Both the position numbers and the translations under genes were made by a program. A stretch of DNA of 64,000 nt from Gari tellinella (lineage: Eukaryota > Mollusca > Bivalvia > Cardiida > Psammobiidae), in assembly GCA_922989275.2 (NCBI GenBank), contig OV277864.1, forward strand, positions 4,464,001 through 4,528,000. The letters are read 5' to 3'. The notes under the pieces were generated by a model. That model was not told where the DNA came from. It made no database searches and was given only the letters and a program-made list of their open reading frames with translations. Position 1 is the stretch's first letter. The number at the start of each line of letters is the position of its first letter. This document shows positions 40,600-51,120 of this stretch, in pieces.

Positions 40600-41107
40600 A
40601 AATTTGGTGCTGAAATTAGAAAGAAAGTGTTGGATTTGATCAGTTTACTCCCTCTTATCAGGAATCCTGCCTACACTACCATCGTACATGTACTAGTTTT
40701 GGAAAGAAGGGTTCATCGTTTCAGCATAAAATGTGTTCATTGAGAAAGCAGCACGTATTCTCTTCTCCACAACATGAATTACCAAGGCACCTTTTAATAG
40801 CATTAAGAGTACATAAATCTAAGTGTTATCGGGAACTACATAATACCATTGTTTTAATCTTGAAGACTAGAGTATTTCATTGAGTTTAATAACATACTGA
40901 CACACTTTTATTTCCACGAAGTTTTATTCGTATCGGATTCCATGGACTTAATTAACTTTCCTTTATTCTAATTTAAACGAGGATGAAATCTGCTGCTAAT
41001 AAAACACTATCTATGACAAATAAGTACTGTAATTTTATTAGTTAGCTTCTAGCTAATGCTATAAAAATTTATAAAACACTAGACTATAATAAAGCTGCTT
41101 GTATTAA
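40600..41107. other. No supported feature
   Basis: AT-rich sequence with no recognised repeat or coding signal. Confidence 0.35.
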
Positions 41108-41476
41108 GATGATACAGTTGAGATTTTCCAAATTAAAGAGTTTGTACTAATCCAAGTACATGTATTTCCTGTTAACAGAAACAATACGTAGTAGGTTTTA
41201 TCCTGAATTTAACATCCACTTCTATTTAAATGCCTGAACGCTTTTGCAAATAAAGGTCGCTTAACACTGTCACGCATAGCTTAGCCTTTATTCAGATGAT
41301 ACAGTTGAGAAGATTTTCCAAATTAAGGCGTTTGTACTAACCCTAGTATTTCTTGTTTACAGAAACACTATATAATATTTCTTATCCTGCATTTAACATC
41401 CTCCTCTATTTAAATGCCTGAACGCTTTTGCAAATTAAGGTCGCTTAACCCTGTCACGCATAGCTTAGCTTGTTGT
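41108..41476. repeat. Two-unit tandem repeat, period 187 bp
   Basis: GATGATACAGTTGAGA starts units at 41108 and 41295. Each ends with AAGGTCGCTTAACxCTGTCACGCATAGCTTAGC. The units are about 85-90% alike by eye. Confidence 0.8.
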
Positions 41477-41509
41477 CAGTTTTAAATACAGACGTTTGTT
41501 TAAAAGAGT

Positions 41510-41690
41510 CTGAACTGTTTGACGTTATGGTTTTCATATCTACGTAAAAAAGGTATTATTAACGTTTAAACGTAAACGAAATGCAAACGCATTGCAATAA
41601 TATGAGGAAAATGTTAATTTGTAGAAGTTTCTGACATTCAGTCATTTTCAACAGTATATTGTTGCATTGCATTGCATTCAGCTTCGTTTA
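41510..41690. mobile_element. Mixed family A remnants
   Basis: GTTTAAACGTAAACGAAATGC and GCATTGCAATAATATGAGG (minus orientation), then GCATTGCATTCAGCTTCGTTTAA (plus orientation), which runs into the F insertion. Confidence 0.45.
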
Positions 41691-41925
41691 ATTATCTCTA
41701 TCCTCCCTGAAACTTTAAATGGACAATTCCAATTTCCATTTAAGTCTAGTCCATTTCTGACTTTTAAGGGTTGTTTTTGTCAATGTTTGACATTATGACA
41801 AACAGTGAAGACCCTGATCAGAGGGCTGATCTGGGTCTTCACTGTTTGCATAGGACAAGTGTATTAATTACATGTACACTGTTGCAAAGGACGCCAATAT
41901 GCGGGACTAGGGTTCAAATGGTTAA
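41688..41925 (-). mobile_element. Family F hairpin MITE
   Basis: TTAATTATCTCTATCCTCCC to GGGTTCAAATGGTTAA. The core is shortened at the apex: CTGATCAGAGGGCTGATCTGG. It is followed by ACGGTAAAGCC, as expected if it sits in the GTTTAAACGGGAAAG site of an A element. Confidence 0.82.
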
Positions 41926-41949
41926 ACGGTAAAGCCTGACTAGACTAAC

Positions 41950-42625
41950 GGAATTCCGCATTCCGGATGCAGCTGTGTATTTGATGATCGTGGCAGTAGT
42001 TACCGAAACTGTCAGACGTAAGTTTTAGTATTAATAGCAGTGGAACAAATTTATCTAATCATAACGGACTACCTACTAAATGAAAATGTTCAAGGATAAA
42101 GGGAAATAATAGCGCTTACTCCATCTCACGTTCTTCTGAGGCTTATGGCAGCGAGACCCGACTGAATATTAACGATATATTGCGTTTCGACTACATCTAT
42201 GACAAAGTGGGTTGAAAACGAAAGAGATGCTATATAAAATAAAACCCCTAAACTCTCTTGCTGAGTTAATCACAGGATAAGCAAAACAATTCTAGAGTCT
42301 AATGTGCCTGCTTGCCAGTTTTTAAAATCTCAGGAGAACAGTTATCGCATGTTATGGCACTTCTGTGACACATCGACGACCCGTTCGGGAGAGTTTTGTT
42401 AATGTGTAACGCTTGGAGAGGCATGCCCTTGTACAATTCAGAAGACATTGTTCTTTATCATGAAGTGTGCTACATGTAAAAGGAAATCTGGACACAGTGG
42501 GTAACGACTTACAATGGCTGAATATTCTGATGGTTATAAGGACCATACTATTTGCAATTTGTCAGTATAACTTATTTTGAAAACTAATTAAACATCCGAT
42601 ATTGATGGTATTGCAAAGTAGAAAA
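41950..42625. other. No supported feature
   Basis: No recognised repeat. A 64-codon minus frame at 42352-42546 has no domain content. Confidence 0.35.
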
Positions 42626-42628
42626 TAA

Positions 42629-42783
42629 CCCAGGGTCAAAGGTTATAAATAGTTTGAGATCAATCTTGGATCGTTCTCAAGCATTTGATTGGCCAGATTT
42701 GAGCAAAAACTAAAATCTGATCATTCAAATGTTTGAAAATGATCCTAGACTCAAATCAAACTCTTATAACCTTGGGATCAGGC
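42629..42783. repeat. Foldback repeat L, copy 1
   Basis: CCCAGGGTCAAAGGTTATAAAT..TTTGAGATCAAT at the left is mirrored, at roughly 80%, by GACTCAAATCAAACTCTTATAACC..GGGATCAGG at the right. The loop is near 42700. A partial relative is at 48075-48175. Confidence 0.55.
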
Positions 42784-42789
42784 TATTTA

Positions 42790-43300
42790 GTGTAAATGTT
42801 AAGTTTAGTCGTAATTACATTGAAAAAATGCTATAACTTATAATTGTACTTTGATAATTCAGTTCCATGAAAGCGAACTTACTCTTGGTCAGTAAAATCA
42901 GAAATACCAGTATTTCAAAATTAAAACGTGGCATATCCACGCCGTAACTTCGAAATACATGTGTGCTCGAATTTAGTGAGTTTCCGTACATACATGTATT
43001 ATTGAATTTCAGCTACATTAGAATGGTTGACATTTGCATGTAATAAAAAGTTACCAGTTGTCTTGAATCTTAGTAGGAAATGTACATGTACACATTCTTA
43101 TTCGATATTATATGTAGAAAAGTGGCTAAAGTTTCGACAAATAATTTGTTTTTGAAATTTCACTGTGACGGTCCAGAAATAAATAATGAGTTCCGGCTAA
43201 CTGAAAATTGATTTGAGGCTCACTACAGTTTATTTTTATTAAAAAGGTGAAAATTGCATCTGATAAACAACTGTAAGGGTACAAAAAAGATTTCTATTAT
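42790..43300. other. No supported feature
   Basis: TATTTCAAAATTAAAACGTGGCAT near 42921 resembles TATTTCAAAGTTAAAACATGGCAT at 53828, a short shared phrase of unknown origin. Nothing else was recognised. Confidence 0.35.
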
Positions 43301-43304
43301 AGCG

Positions 43305-43507
43305 ATGCCATTATGTTTTCCCAATAAACATGTTTAAGTTAAAAACATTAAATTCATTACAAACAGTTGAAACCAGATACTATGCAAAGTACCTAGGTGT
43401 CTAAAATATATTACTATCATACTTTGAATAAGTTGCCATTTGCTGAATGATATTGAAAAGCGTTTAGTGCCCTTTAAACGGGAACGCATAGCGTCTTCTC
43501 AACTGTA
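43305..43507 (+). mobile_element. Decayed family A MITE
   Basis: GTTTTCCCAATAAACATGTTTAAG, CATTACAAACAGTTGAAACC, CCCTTTAAACGGGAACGC and TCTTCTCAACTGTA. The hairpin is unrecognisable. Confidence 0.6.
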
Positions 43508-43689
43508 TGATAACGTTTTCCATTATATCCCTACTTCATGCGTTCGATTCTAACATTGAATTGTTGTCATTTTCGTCTGGGCGATTTCCGAGACATATAT
43601 GGTTATAAACACTTCACGCTACAGAGAACTGGTGATTCACTATCATCATCCGCTCTCGTTATATATCCCTTTCACTTCCAACGTTTTCG

Positions 43690-43900
43690 TGAGTTTTTAC
43701 CTCTTCATCGTTTTATTGTCGTCTGCTTCAATTTTGATGTTTGCAAGAACGTTTCAAAGTTAGATTCAATGAAATCGACTTAAGAAATCGATACGAATAT
43801 CAAACAGTTTGGATCCTGATCAGACGCCGCGTCACGCGAGCAGGATTCAAACTGTTTGCAAACGAGCTTTTAGGCGTCATTGAGAGCGAAAGGGATATTC
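43690..43900 (-). mobile_element. Family B MITE (long subtype), right arm shortened
   Basis: TATTGTCGTCTGCTTCAATTTTG, TGCAAGAACGTTTCAAAG and TCAAACAGTTTGGATCC.., apex GCCGCGTCACGCGAGC joining to AGGATTCAAACTG. It ends TTGAGAGCGAAAGGG. Here the right inner arm is lost. Confidence 0.65.
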
Positions 43901-44037
43901 TTTAACCCATATCCATAGATTGTGGTGAAGATGTAATACTTTCCACTTTCAATGAAACAATTTTTGCAAAAAACAGTGCAATTTACTATGTAATAAAGCA
44001 AAAAGAAATCTGATGTCTTATATTAAGATGAGTGGCT

Positions 44038-44163
44038 AACAGTTTGTAGCCTGATCAAACGTAAGTTTACCCGGCGACAGAACTGGTCTCAAATGTTGAA
44101 ATCGAAATAGTTGTTTTTAACACAAATGCATGTATTGGGAAAGGATAATGTATTGTATAATAT
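44038..44163 (-). mobile_element. Decayed family A fragment
   Basis: GCTAACAGTTTGTAGCCTG.., AAGTTTACCCGGCG, ACACAAATGCATGTATTGGGAAAGG and ATGTATTGTA. Confidence 0.55.
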
Positions 44164-44450
44164 ATTTATTTACCTAGAAAAGTGACTTCAAGTTTCGAAA
44201 AAAAATATGGTGTTGGCAATAATGTTGTGGCGATTAATAAATTAAAAAAAAGAAAGATTTGTAACATAGTTCCTGCTTAATGCGTGACATCTGATCTTGA
44301 TATATAAGGGAACAAAAACTTAATCGAAGACCCCAACCAAATCTATAGCTCTTATATGAACTTTAACATTTGATTCTAATTCCAGTAAAACATGTCTAGC
44401 ATTAGAATGTCGCCAATGATGCCTTGAAAATTTCCGAGACATTTCTGAGT

Positions 44451-44641
44451 TTAACCTTTTCAGCATTATAGGTGAATCAAAACGATTTTGCAAACAGTTT
44501 AGGTCCTGACCAGGCGCCGCATGACGCGGCGTCTGGTCAAGACATAAACTGTTTGACATTCGTATATTATATTTCCTTTGCCATACAACCTAATATTTGT
44601 CTTTAAAATGCGATGACGATATTGTGGCGGTGAAACGTTAA
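44451..44641 (+). mobile_element. Family B hairpin MITE
   Basis: TTAACCTTTTCAGCATTATAGG to GGCGGTGAAACGTTAA. The core AGGTCCTGACCAGGC.. with apex GCCGCATGACGCGGC is partly unpaired at the outer right. Confidence 0.75.
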
Positions 44642-44658
44642 AGCCGACGATTTAATGA

Positions 44659-44865
44659 TACAGTGGAGAATCTGTTATTCTTTCCCGTTTAAACGCAAAC
44701 GTACGCAAACGCAAAACACTAAAACGTAGAAAAGTACAACTTTTGGACAATTCTGATAATTCATGTTTACCCAGCGTCTGATCTGGCTCCAAACTGTTTG
44801 TATGGAAAATTATATACTCAGCGTAAAAGCGTTTATTGGGAAAGAATAACGTTTTCTCCACTGTA
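44659..44865 (-). mobile_element. Family A MITE, one-armed
   Basis: TACAGTGGAGAATCTG to CGTTTTCTCCACTGTA. CATGTTTACCCAGCGTCTGATC lacks the left arm. Confidence 0.85.
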
Positions 44866-44877
44866 GCTGGGAAAACG

Positions 44878-45131
44878 TTAACCCTTTCACTCTCAGTGAC
44901 GCTTGAAAGCGCGTTTGCAAACAGTTTGGATCCTGATCAGACGCCGATTTACGCGGCGTCTGATTAGGATCCAAACTGTTTGACACTCGTATCGATATGT
45001 TGTAAGTCACACTACATTGAAGCTTACTTTGAAACGATATTGTAAACAACAAAATTGAAGCAGACGACAATGAAACGGTGAAGGAGTAATAAATAAAAAA
45101 CTCACGGAAAATTTGGTAGTGAAAGGGTTAA
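44878..45131 (+). mobile_element. Family B MITE, long subtype
   Basis: TTAACCCTTTCACTCTCAGTG, AGCGCGTTTGCAAACAG, a hairpin with GCCGATTTACGCGGC apex, AATTGAAGCAGACGAC and GGTGAAGGAGTAA. The extension then ends TTTGGTAGTGAAAGGGTTAA. Confidence 0.85.
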
Positions 45132-45167
45132 GCACTGCACAACATAGTGTAACTAGAGAATTGCTAT

Positions 45168-45435
45168 CAGTACTGAACTTTATTAAATTAACACTTTTTG
45201 CGATTCGCTTGCAATTCTATGGCGATTCGCTTGCGATTCACAAGAGTAACTTTACTCTCGGGTACGTTTGCCTGAATCGTGTACCTCACAAATATTTGCA
45301 AATATGCATTCGTTAATGTTTTAGATTCCATTTTTATCACAACCGCCACGGAAAAATCGGAAGCCCCCGATTCGATTGCAATTCGATGGCAATTCACTTG
45401 CGATTATCAATTTAATTTAATAAGGTTCAGTACTG
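45168..45435. mobile_element. Element M: 268-bp TIR element
   Basis: TIR CAGTACTGAACTTTATTAAA.. is mirrored at the right (GGTTCAGTACTG) with about 23 of 24 matches. Looser pairing continues through GCGATTCGCTTGC-type repeats. Both flanks read TAT next to the element, a possible 3-bp (or TA) target duplication. The two 63-69-codon frames here overlap on opposite strands and are shadows. Confidence 0.7.
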
Positions 45436-45486
45436 TATACTCACTATTCATTATTTTATATACTTTCTAAATCTCATCCATGAATA

Positions 45487-45582
45487 GGCTCCAAAATCTT
45501 TACCAATCAGATAAAAATAGCTCGTCATGGTTTTTAGATATTCTGGTCAATGCATTGTGTGTGCGTTCATAGTTTCGTTTAA
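45487..45582 (+). mobile_element. Family A fragment ending at an F insertion
   Basis: AGGCTCCAAAATCTTTACC, ATCAGATAAAAATAG, CAATGCATTGTGTGTGCG and TTTCGTTTAA, where family F starts (CTCATTGAGCCCTAGTGACGC). The A right end is not found beyond. Confidence 0.55.
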
Positions 45583-45960
45583 CTCATTGAGCCCTAGTGA
45601 CGCATATATACATGTATGTCTCCTTTGCCAAACGTGTACCTGTTAAGAGTACATTGGTCTTATGCAAACAGTAAAGTCCCTGATTAAAGAGCTCCTACCT
45701 ACCCGAAGACAAGGTGTACTTTATTTGCATTTTCCAACAGGACCTAGATTAAATAGAAAAAAACCTCGGCGTCTAACCAGGATTCAAATTATTGACACTA
45801 AAACTGACATTTGCTCATTCAATATTCATGAAGACATGCATACATCCATTGGTAGTAAATTGTTGAAAGCTTTAGGCCGTCATTGTGGCTGTAAAAATGG
45901 GTTAATGACCGTTTCGAGGCGGCATTCCATCATCCACCTTTTATTCTTGTATATTGACTA
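45583..45960 (+). mobile_element. Family F left part joined to other hairpin sequence
   Basis: CTCATTGAGCCCTAGTGACG, GTGTACCTGTTAAGAGTAC and CAAACAGTAAAGTCCCTG. Beyond 45760, AACCTCGGCGTCTAACCAGG is a one-armed B-like core. The 99-codon frame at 45662 spans these pieces and is not a gene. Confidence 0.5.
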
Positions 45961-46132
45961 ATGTTGTATAGTCCCGTCTCGGTCATATATATGCTTTTGT
46001 AGACAAACTGTCTGAATATTTGAAACTTTACAAAAGAAAAGCAGACGATAGGTTTGCGAGCAGACGCCATTATTATAGTGAATGTGTTAGACAAGTTATG
46101 ACATCATAATGGCAGTCACGGGCAGGGCTGCC

Positions 46133-46323
46133 ATAATTTGATCATGAAAAATGCAAAAATTTCCAATTTTTCTATTTTTCATTCGCGATTACTTAAAGCA
46201 GGTAGAAAGTAAAGCAGAATGCGCCTAAGGCGCATTCTGCTTTACTTTCAGCCTGCTTTTAGCTACCATCTACTAGGATAAAATTCCAAAGAATTCGGAA
46301 AAAACGGAGCAATGGCAGCCCTG
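46133..46323. mobile_element. Element H, copy 2: hAT-like MITE carrying a D core
   Basis: CAGGGCTGCCATAATTTG to AGCAATGGCAGCCCTG, 191 bp. Flanks CACGGG and GACGGG match at five of six bases. The interior is the D palindrome with perfect apex TGCGCCTAAGGCGCA and arms AGCAGG..CCTGCT. Confidence 0.7.
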
Positions 46324-46369
46324 GACGGGGTTAATGTAGCACGGTAGTATGGTGGGGTAAGAGATAAGT

Positions 46370-46545
46370 TTACCCGTTTGCGCCCAGTGAGTTCTTCCAC
46401 GCTTATATATTGAATTAGTCAATTTTTGATTTAAGGGTTACCTGGTCTAAAGTTTCATTTTTGTTTTATTTATATATTGAAATTCCGGCGTCTGTTCAGA
46501 GTCTTCACTGTTTGTCTTTGTCTCATCATGGGCACAAATTAGGTG
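46370..46545 (-). mobile_element. Family E MITE, one-armed
   Basis: TTTACCCGTTTGCGCCCAG, CACGCTTATATATTGAATTAG, AATTCCGGCGTCTGTTCAG and TCATGGGCACAAATTAGG. The left inner arm is missing. Confidence 0.65.
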
Positions 46546-46599
46546 GTCAACGTAGAGATGTGCGGCCTCTCATTAGGTTCTGAACTGGTTACTATTGCG

Positions 46600-46735
46600 T
46601 CTGAAGCGTTCTGCTGGATGGCAAAACAATGCAGTATCCTTAGATAACCATTGTTTATCTACAATGAAATCTCCAAGCAAGACCATGGACAGAGTTCATT
46701 GCAAAATCCAGGCATACTTTTTGTGAATTGGAAAC
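46600..46735 (+). mobile_element. Family J remnant
   Basis: GCAAAACAATGCAGTATCC, TTAGATAACCATTG, CTCCAAGCAAGACCATGG and TTGCAAAATCCAGGCATA align with the right flank of J at 15327. Confidence 0.5.
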
Positions 46736-46838
46736 TGGAATTGTCCATTTAAATTCAGGTATCAATGAGTTTAGACATATCGCTATTCAAAACAAGGTTA
46801 TACTCATGCAGTAAACTAGGTTAACATATGCTGATGAA

Positions 46839-47095
46839 TTTAACCTACCGTATTTCCCCATAACCCGTTTCTTCTAGTTTTGTAGACAGGTTGTATTTGA
46901 AGCAGGTTGGAATTAAAGCAGAATGCGCCTTATTGTGTTTTCTGCTTTACGTTCAGCCTGTTTGAAACTACCATCTGTTTGGAAATGAAAATATTAATGA
47001 TAGTGCATATTCATGACTAAATAAAATGGGACTATTTTTTAGCGGAGGAATAATTTAAAGGTGTAAAACGTGTATTCATGGAGTAATGGGTAAAA
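46839..47095 (+). mobile_element. Family D hairpin MITE
   Basis: TTAACCTACCGTATTTCCCC to ATGGAGTAATGGGTAAA. The palindrome is imperfect (GCGCCTTATTGTGTTTTC). The right edge has TTAGCGGAGGAATAATTTAAAGG. Confidence 0.75.
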
Positions 47096-47120
47096 CCCAT
47101 AACACAGCTCGTTGGTTTTG

Positions 47121-47350
47121 TTAACCCATTTGAGCCCATGATCCCATATATGGGGCATAGGCAAACAGTGTAGACTCTGATCAGACGCCGCATAATGCGG
47201 CGTCTGATCAGAGTCTATACTGTTTGCTGATAGGAATTACAATACAAACACAAAATGAAAATAATATCTTTTGACCAGGCATTCCTTTAATAAAAAATGG
47301 CCTATCCAATATATAAACATTGGAAAATCCACTGGTCGCAAATAAGTTAA
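47121..47350 (+). mobile_element. Family E hairpin MITE (reference-like copy)
   Basis: TTAACCCATTTGAGCCCATG to CGCAAATAAGTTAA, 230 bp. The perfect core GTGTAGACTCTGATCAG.. has apex GCCGCATAATGCGGC, followed by GCTGATAGGAATTACAATA. Confidence 0.88.
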
Positions 47351-47750
47351 TATAGCGGAACTTCAGAAACCATCAAGACAACGTGTTTACACTTACAGCG
47401 ATTGCCACCGAGACACAGTAATGAAACACAATGCTTTTTATGGCCTTGCTGTAAAATAGCTTTCAGTTAAATAGTATTAGTTTCGTCTACGCTCAGACAT
47501 ATTTAATTTCCTATGTGAATAAAGCCCTCGCTGAGGTTTGTTCAGCCGTTGCAATAGTTCTAAATGTGGGGGCACAATACATTTGTAGGTGTGTCTAGTT
47601 TCACAGAACTATTTAGATAAGTGTTAGGAAACTTGATCAAATCAAGGAAAGTCATATTGAATGTTTAATACATAATTAATATAGATATTTTAACCCCTAA
47701 ACTGTCAAAACGCCATATGCTTTTAACAATTTACGTTTGCCTTGATTTCA
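47351..47750. other. No supported feature
   Basis: No repeat family or open frame of note. Confidence 0.35.
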
Positions 47751-47754
47751 CAAA

Positions 47755-48001
47755 TTAACCTTTACACTCTCAATGACGCTTTGAAGCGCGTTTGCAAACA
47801 GTTTGAACCTTGATTAGACGCCGCGTAACGCGGCGTCTGATCAGGATCAAAACTGTTTGCCACTTGTTTTGAAAGTATGTCAGTTATATTGCCTTAAATC
47901 TAACTTTGAAATGGTATTGCAAACAACTATACTGAAGCAGATTACAATAACGCATTGAAGGGGAAAGAATCTCCCGAACAATTTGATCATGAAGGGGTTA
48001 A
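47755..48001 (+). mobile_element. Family B MITE, long subtype
   Basis: TTAACCTTTACACTCTCAATG, a hairpin with perfect GCCGCGTAACGCGGC apex and ACTGAAGCAGATTACAAT, ending ATCATGAAGGGGTTAA. Confidence 0.85.
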
Positions 48002-48074
48002 AGTCTATGTATACTGCCAAAGGTTTATATTAATGATTGTCAAATAGTATTTTCCTGGAACTAACTTTAAAATG

Positions 48075-48175
48075 TGTTTGAAAAAGAGTCTGAGATCATT
48101 CTCAAGCGTTTGATTTGTCTCATTTGAGCTTTACTGAAATCAAATGCTTGATAACGATCTAAGGGTCAACTCTGA
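48075..48175. repeat. Foldback repeat L, copy 2
   Basis: GAGTCTGAGATCATTCTCAAGCG.. and AAATGCTTGATAACGATCTAAGG pair imperfectly and match the L copy at 42629. Confidence 0.5.
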
Positions 48176-48331
48176 CGCTAGGAACCAAATTGTTTGCAAA
48201 CAATCATTGTGGTCGGTGTAAGGTAGTGATTGACTATATTCTTAATTCGAGTATCTCGCTGTTATATCACTCAAAATTGTTTTATTTTAGACATGTGATA
48301 GTTTAACCCTTTCACTGTCATTATCACATCA

Positions 48332-48581
48332 TACAGTGGAGAATCTGTTATTCTTTCCCGTTTAAACGCAAACGTACGCAAACGCAAAGCGCTAAAACGT
48401 AGAAAAGAACAACTTTTGGACAATTCTGATATTTCATGTTTATCTTGGTGGCAAACAGTTTGGAGCCTGATCAGACGCCGGGTTACCCGGCGTCTGATCT
48501 GGCTCCAAACTGTTTGCACTGCAAATAATAGTTTTAGCGTAAAAGCGTTTATTGGGAAAGAATATCACATTCTCCACTGTA
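48332..48581 (-). mobile_element. Family A hairpin MITE
   Basis: Complete 250-bp AATCTG-subtype copy, nearly identical to 30469. The right terminus reads AATATCACATTCTCCACTGTA. Confidence 0.9.
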
Positions 48582-48599
48582 CATTCAAAATCACAATGA

Positions 48600-48742
48600 C
48601 ATCTTACCAGGCTTCAAACTGTTTGCCAGTTAAATGGTTTATGTCGTACAAATGTTCAATACACTGTCGTTGTCTACATTTTATATTTATTGTGTTTGCA
48701 TTTAATTTCGTTTAGATGGGAAAGGATATAATATGTATTGTA
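48600..48742 (+). mobile_element. Family A right-half fragment
   Basis: ACCAGGCTTCAAACTGTTTGCC, AGTTAAATGG, TTTATTGTGTTTGCATTTAATTTCG and ATGGGAAAGGATATAATATG, ending TATTGTA. Confidence 0.6.
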
Positions 48743-48744
48743 GC

Positions 48745-49560
48745 GTACACATTAAAACAACGCAAATCTATTTGTCAAACCTAAAACCTAGGGGTGATAT
48801 AAGCTCATTAACGTCCACTCAATAATAGGCATGATGCTGACCATTGTCCCAATCCTGAGACACCTTTGAGCTTATGCGGGACTATAAACCTCAGCAAAAA
48901 CAACGATATAAGCCCATGCTTGACCTTGTTACCTTAATGTTTTTCACATTATAAACCATTATGCTATTGAATATTCACATAAACGCACCTGTTGTCCGAT
49001 AAATATCTCATAAACATCAGGTTTCGAGGATCTGTTGCCAAACTACAGGAGTCTTCTGATTTGTGTCCTCACTGTTTTCCAAGGTAGGATCTATACTTTA
49101 AATTGATAAAGTATTAGGCTGCGATGAACATGACAATGAAAGCGTTGAAGAATAAATGGAGAAACAGAAAATATCTGTAAAGTGAATGTTTAGAACGAAA
49201 AGAGATTCACTCATTGACCTTTATGGTATGAGCAGTTCAAAGAAAATTATTTTGACGCCGTCATTTCTCTTTAATATTCGAAATATGACATCACTATGAG
49301 ACATTCTTGGCATTTCTTTTGACATTTACTTTCCAAGGAAACAATGCTCGTTCTATGCCACGAAGCCTACCAACCGGTATTTCAGTATAAAAAGTTTCGT
49401 ATTTTATACTCCGTCTTTTTCACTAAAATGTTCCGATTATGTAATCATTTAATGTTTTACACAATATGTTATTAGATAAACACACGTTGTCAATGTATAG
49501 GGTAAAATAAAACCCTTTTCAATCGACAAAAGCGAGTTGAATACCATCCATCTGTTGAAC
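48745..49560. other. No supported feature
   Basis: AT-rich. No recognised repeat and no coding evidence. Confidence 0.35.
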
Positions 49561-49569
49561 TCAGTGCTA

Positions 49570-50100
49570 GTGTTATGGATATGAGCCGTGCCTTGAGAAA
49601 ACCTGCCTTATTGCATTGTAAACTGTGAAGATCAAGGCCAGCCGCCGCGTAAACGACGCGACGGCTGTTCTTGATCTATACTGTTTGACACACACATGAA
49701 TCGTAAGCATTTTATGTATTACACCTTCCTATACGGTATTTGGCAGTGCAGACAAAACTAAGATACAGAGCCTGGAGTGACAACGGTGCTCGGTCTGTAT
49801 ACATGTACATTGAAGAAAACGTTATTCTTTCCCAATAAACGTGTTTACGCTAAAACTATTTTTTCCATAACAAACAGTTTTGAGCCAGATCAGACGCCGG
49901 GTAACCCGGCGTCTGATCAGGCTCCAAACTGTTTGCTACCAATATAAACATGAATTATCAGAATTGTCAAAGTTGTATTTTTCTACGTTTTAGTGTTTTG
50001 CGTTTGCGTACGTTTGCGTTTAAACGGGAAAGAATAACGTTTTCTCCACTGTAGCAATGCAATCAGGCTGGTTTTGTCATGGGATATAATCTGGGTCATC
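49570..50100. repeat. Repeat I, copy 2, interrupted by an A element
   Basis: ATATGAGCCGTGCCTTGAG, hairpin GAAGATCAAGGCCAGCC.. with apex CCGCGTAAACGACGCG (49621-49690), then GAGCCTGGAGTGACAACGG and CTCGGTCTGTATACATG. The A insertion follows, and the repeat resumes with GCAATGCAATCAGGCTGG. Confidence 0.75.
49806..50053 (+). mobile_element. Family A hairpin MITE inside repeat I
   Basis: TACATTGAAGAAAACG to TTTTCTCCACTGTA with TA on both sides. Repeat I copy 1 at 11030-11060 serves as the empty-site comparison (GGTCTGTACAATG..TGCAATGCAAT). Confidence 0.9.
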
Positions 50101-50125
50101 AATTTAACTGAATTTCTTGGATCAA

Positions 50126-50338
50126 TTAACCCCTTCACTATTTTACCCAGAGTGTAATGCTTATATGCAAACAGTTATAAATCCTGATCAGACACAGCAT
50201 TACACGTCTGATCAGAATCCAAACTTGTTGAGACAGATTACGATATTATGTCGGTCAATGTACAAAAATAATGATATGAGAAATAGAAGCAAACGGTAAT
50301 AGTGAAACCTGATGACGTCATGGCAGTGAGGGGATTAA
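50126..50338 (+). mobile_element. Family B hairpin MITE, diverged
   Basis: TTAACCCCTTCACTATTTTACC to GGCAGTGAGGGGATTAA. The core TAAATCCTGATCAGACACAG.. with apex GCATTACACG is reduced. The palindrome spans the start of a 60-codon frame, which is not a gene. Confidence 0.75.
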
Positions 50339-50339
50339 A

Positions 50340-50860
50340 CTTTCACAATTGTCCAGGAAATACTGATCAATGTGAACAAATAATGTTAACTCCAGCATAT
50401 ATATCGAACCCGTATGCTGTTATCACCATAGATATATTTCCATTTTTGCAAACAGTTAGTTTTATGCTGGTCGAGTGTCTGAAAGACCAAAGTGTACCCT
50501 CAAGACAGTCGGAAAGTAGAAACAATTACAGAAACGTTTGCTTTGTAGATATTTCGTTTTCTTTCCCTCTTGGGAAATCAAAGATTTGAAGTTTTGCAGG
50601 GGTTGAAGCTTAACCCTTAAAATGCTGAAAAATCATAAATGGACTTAGAAATATAGATGGACCAACTGGTTCTCTGATAAATGATCAGTTAACATTGGCT
50701 CGCGATAGGTTTGGCTTTAAAATATTTAAAAACACTTTCTAATCATTGCATAACTTGATCTAGGATGTTCATAAGGAACACTCTGATAAGGGTATACACT
50801 GTTTGTAATGAATGTATTTAACCGGTCCCAGTACTGTATGAGTTTAATTTGAACGTAAAC
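50340..50860. other. Mostly unassigned
   Basis: 50,590-50,830 has weak F-like phrases (TAACCCTTAAAATGC, AAATGGACTTAG, AACACTCTGATAAGGGTATACACTG). The 95-codon frame at 50302 begins in the B MITE and has no recognised domain. Confidence 0.35.
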
Positions 50861-50869
50861 ATCTCCTCA

Positions 50870-51120
50870 TGCAGTGGAGAAAACGTTTTTCATTCCCAAT
50901 AAACGCGTTTACGCTAAATCTATTATTTTCATTGCAAACATTTTGGAGCCTGATCAGACGCCGGGTAATCCGGCGTCTGATCAGGCTTCAAACTGTTTGC
51001 CACTTAGATTAACACGAGGAGTCAAAACCGTCGAAAAGGTGTCATTTCTTACGTTTAATTGCGATGCGTTTGCGTTTCATTGGCGTTTAAACGGGGAAGA
51101 ATAACGCTTTCTCCACTATA
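50870..51120 (+). mobile_element. Family A hairpin MITE, left unit of a tandem duplication
   Basis: TGCAGTGGAGAAAACG to GCTTTCTCCACTATA. The full hairpin has apex CCGGGTAATCCGG. Its right half from 51001 is repeated 534 bp downstream. Confidence 0.85.
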
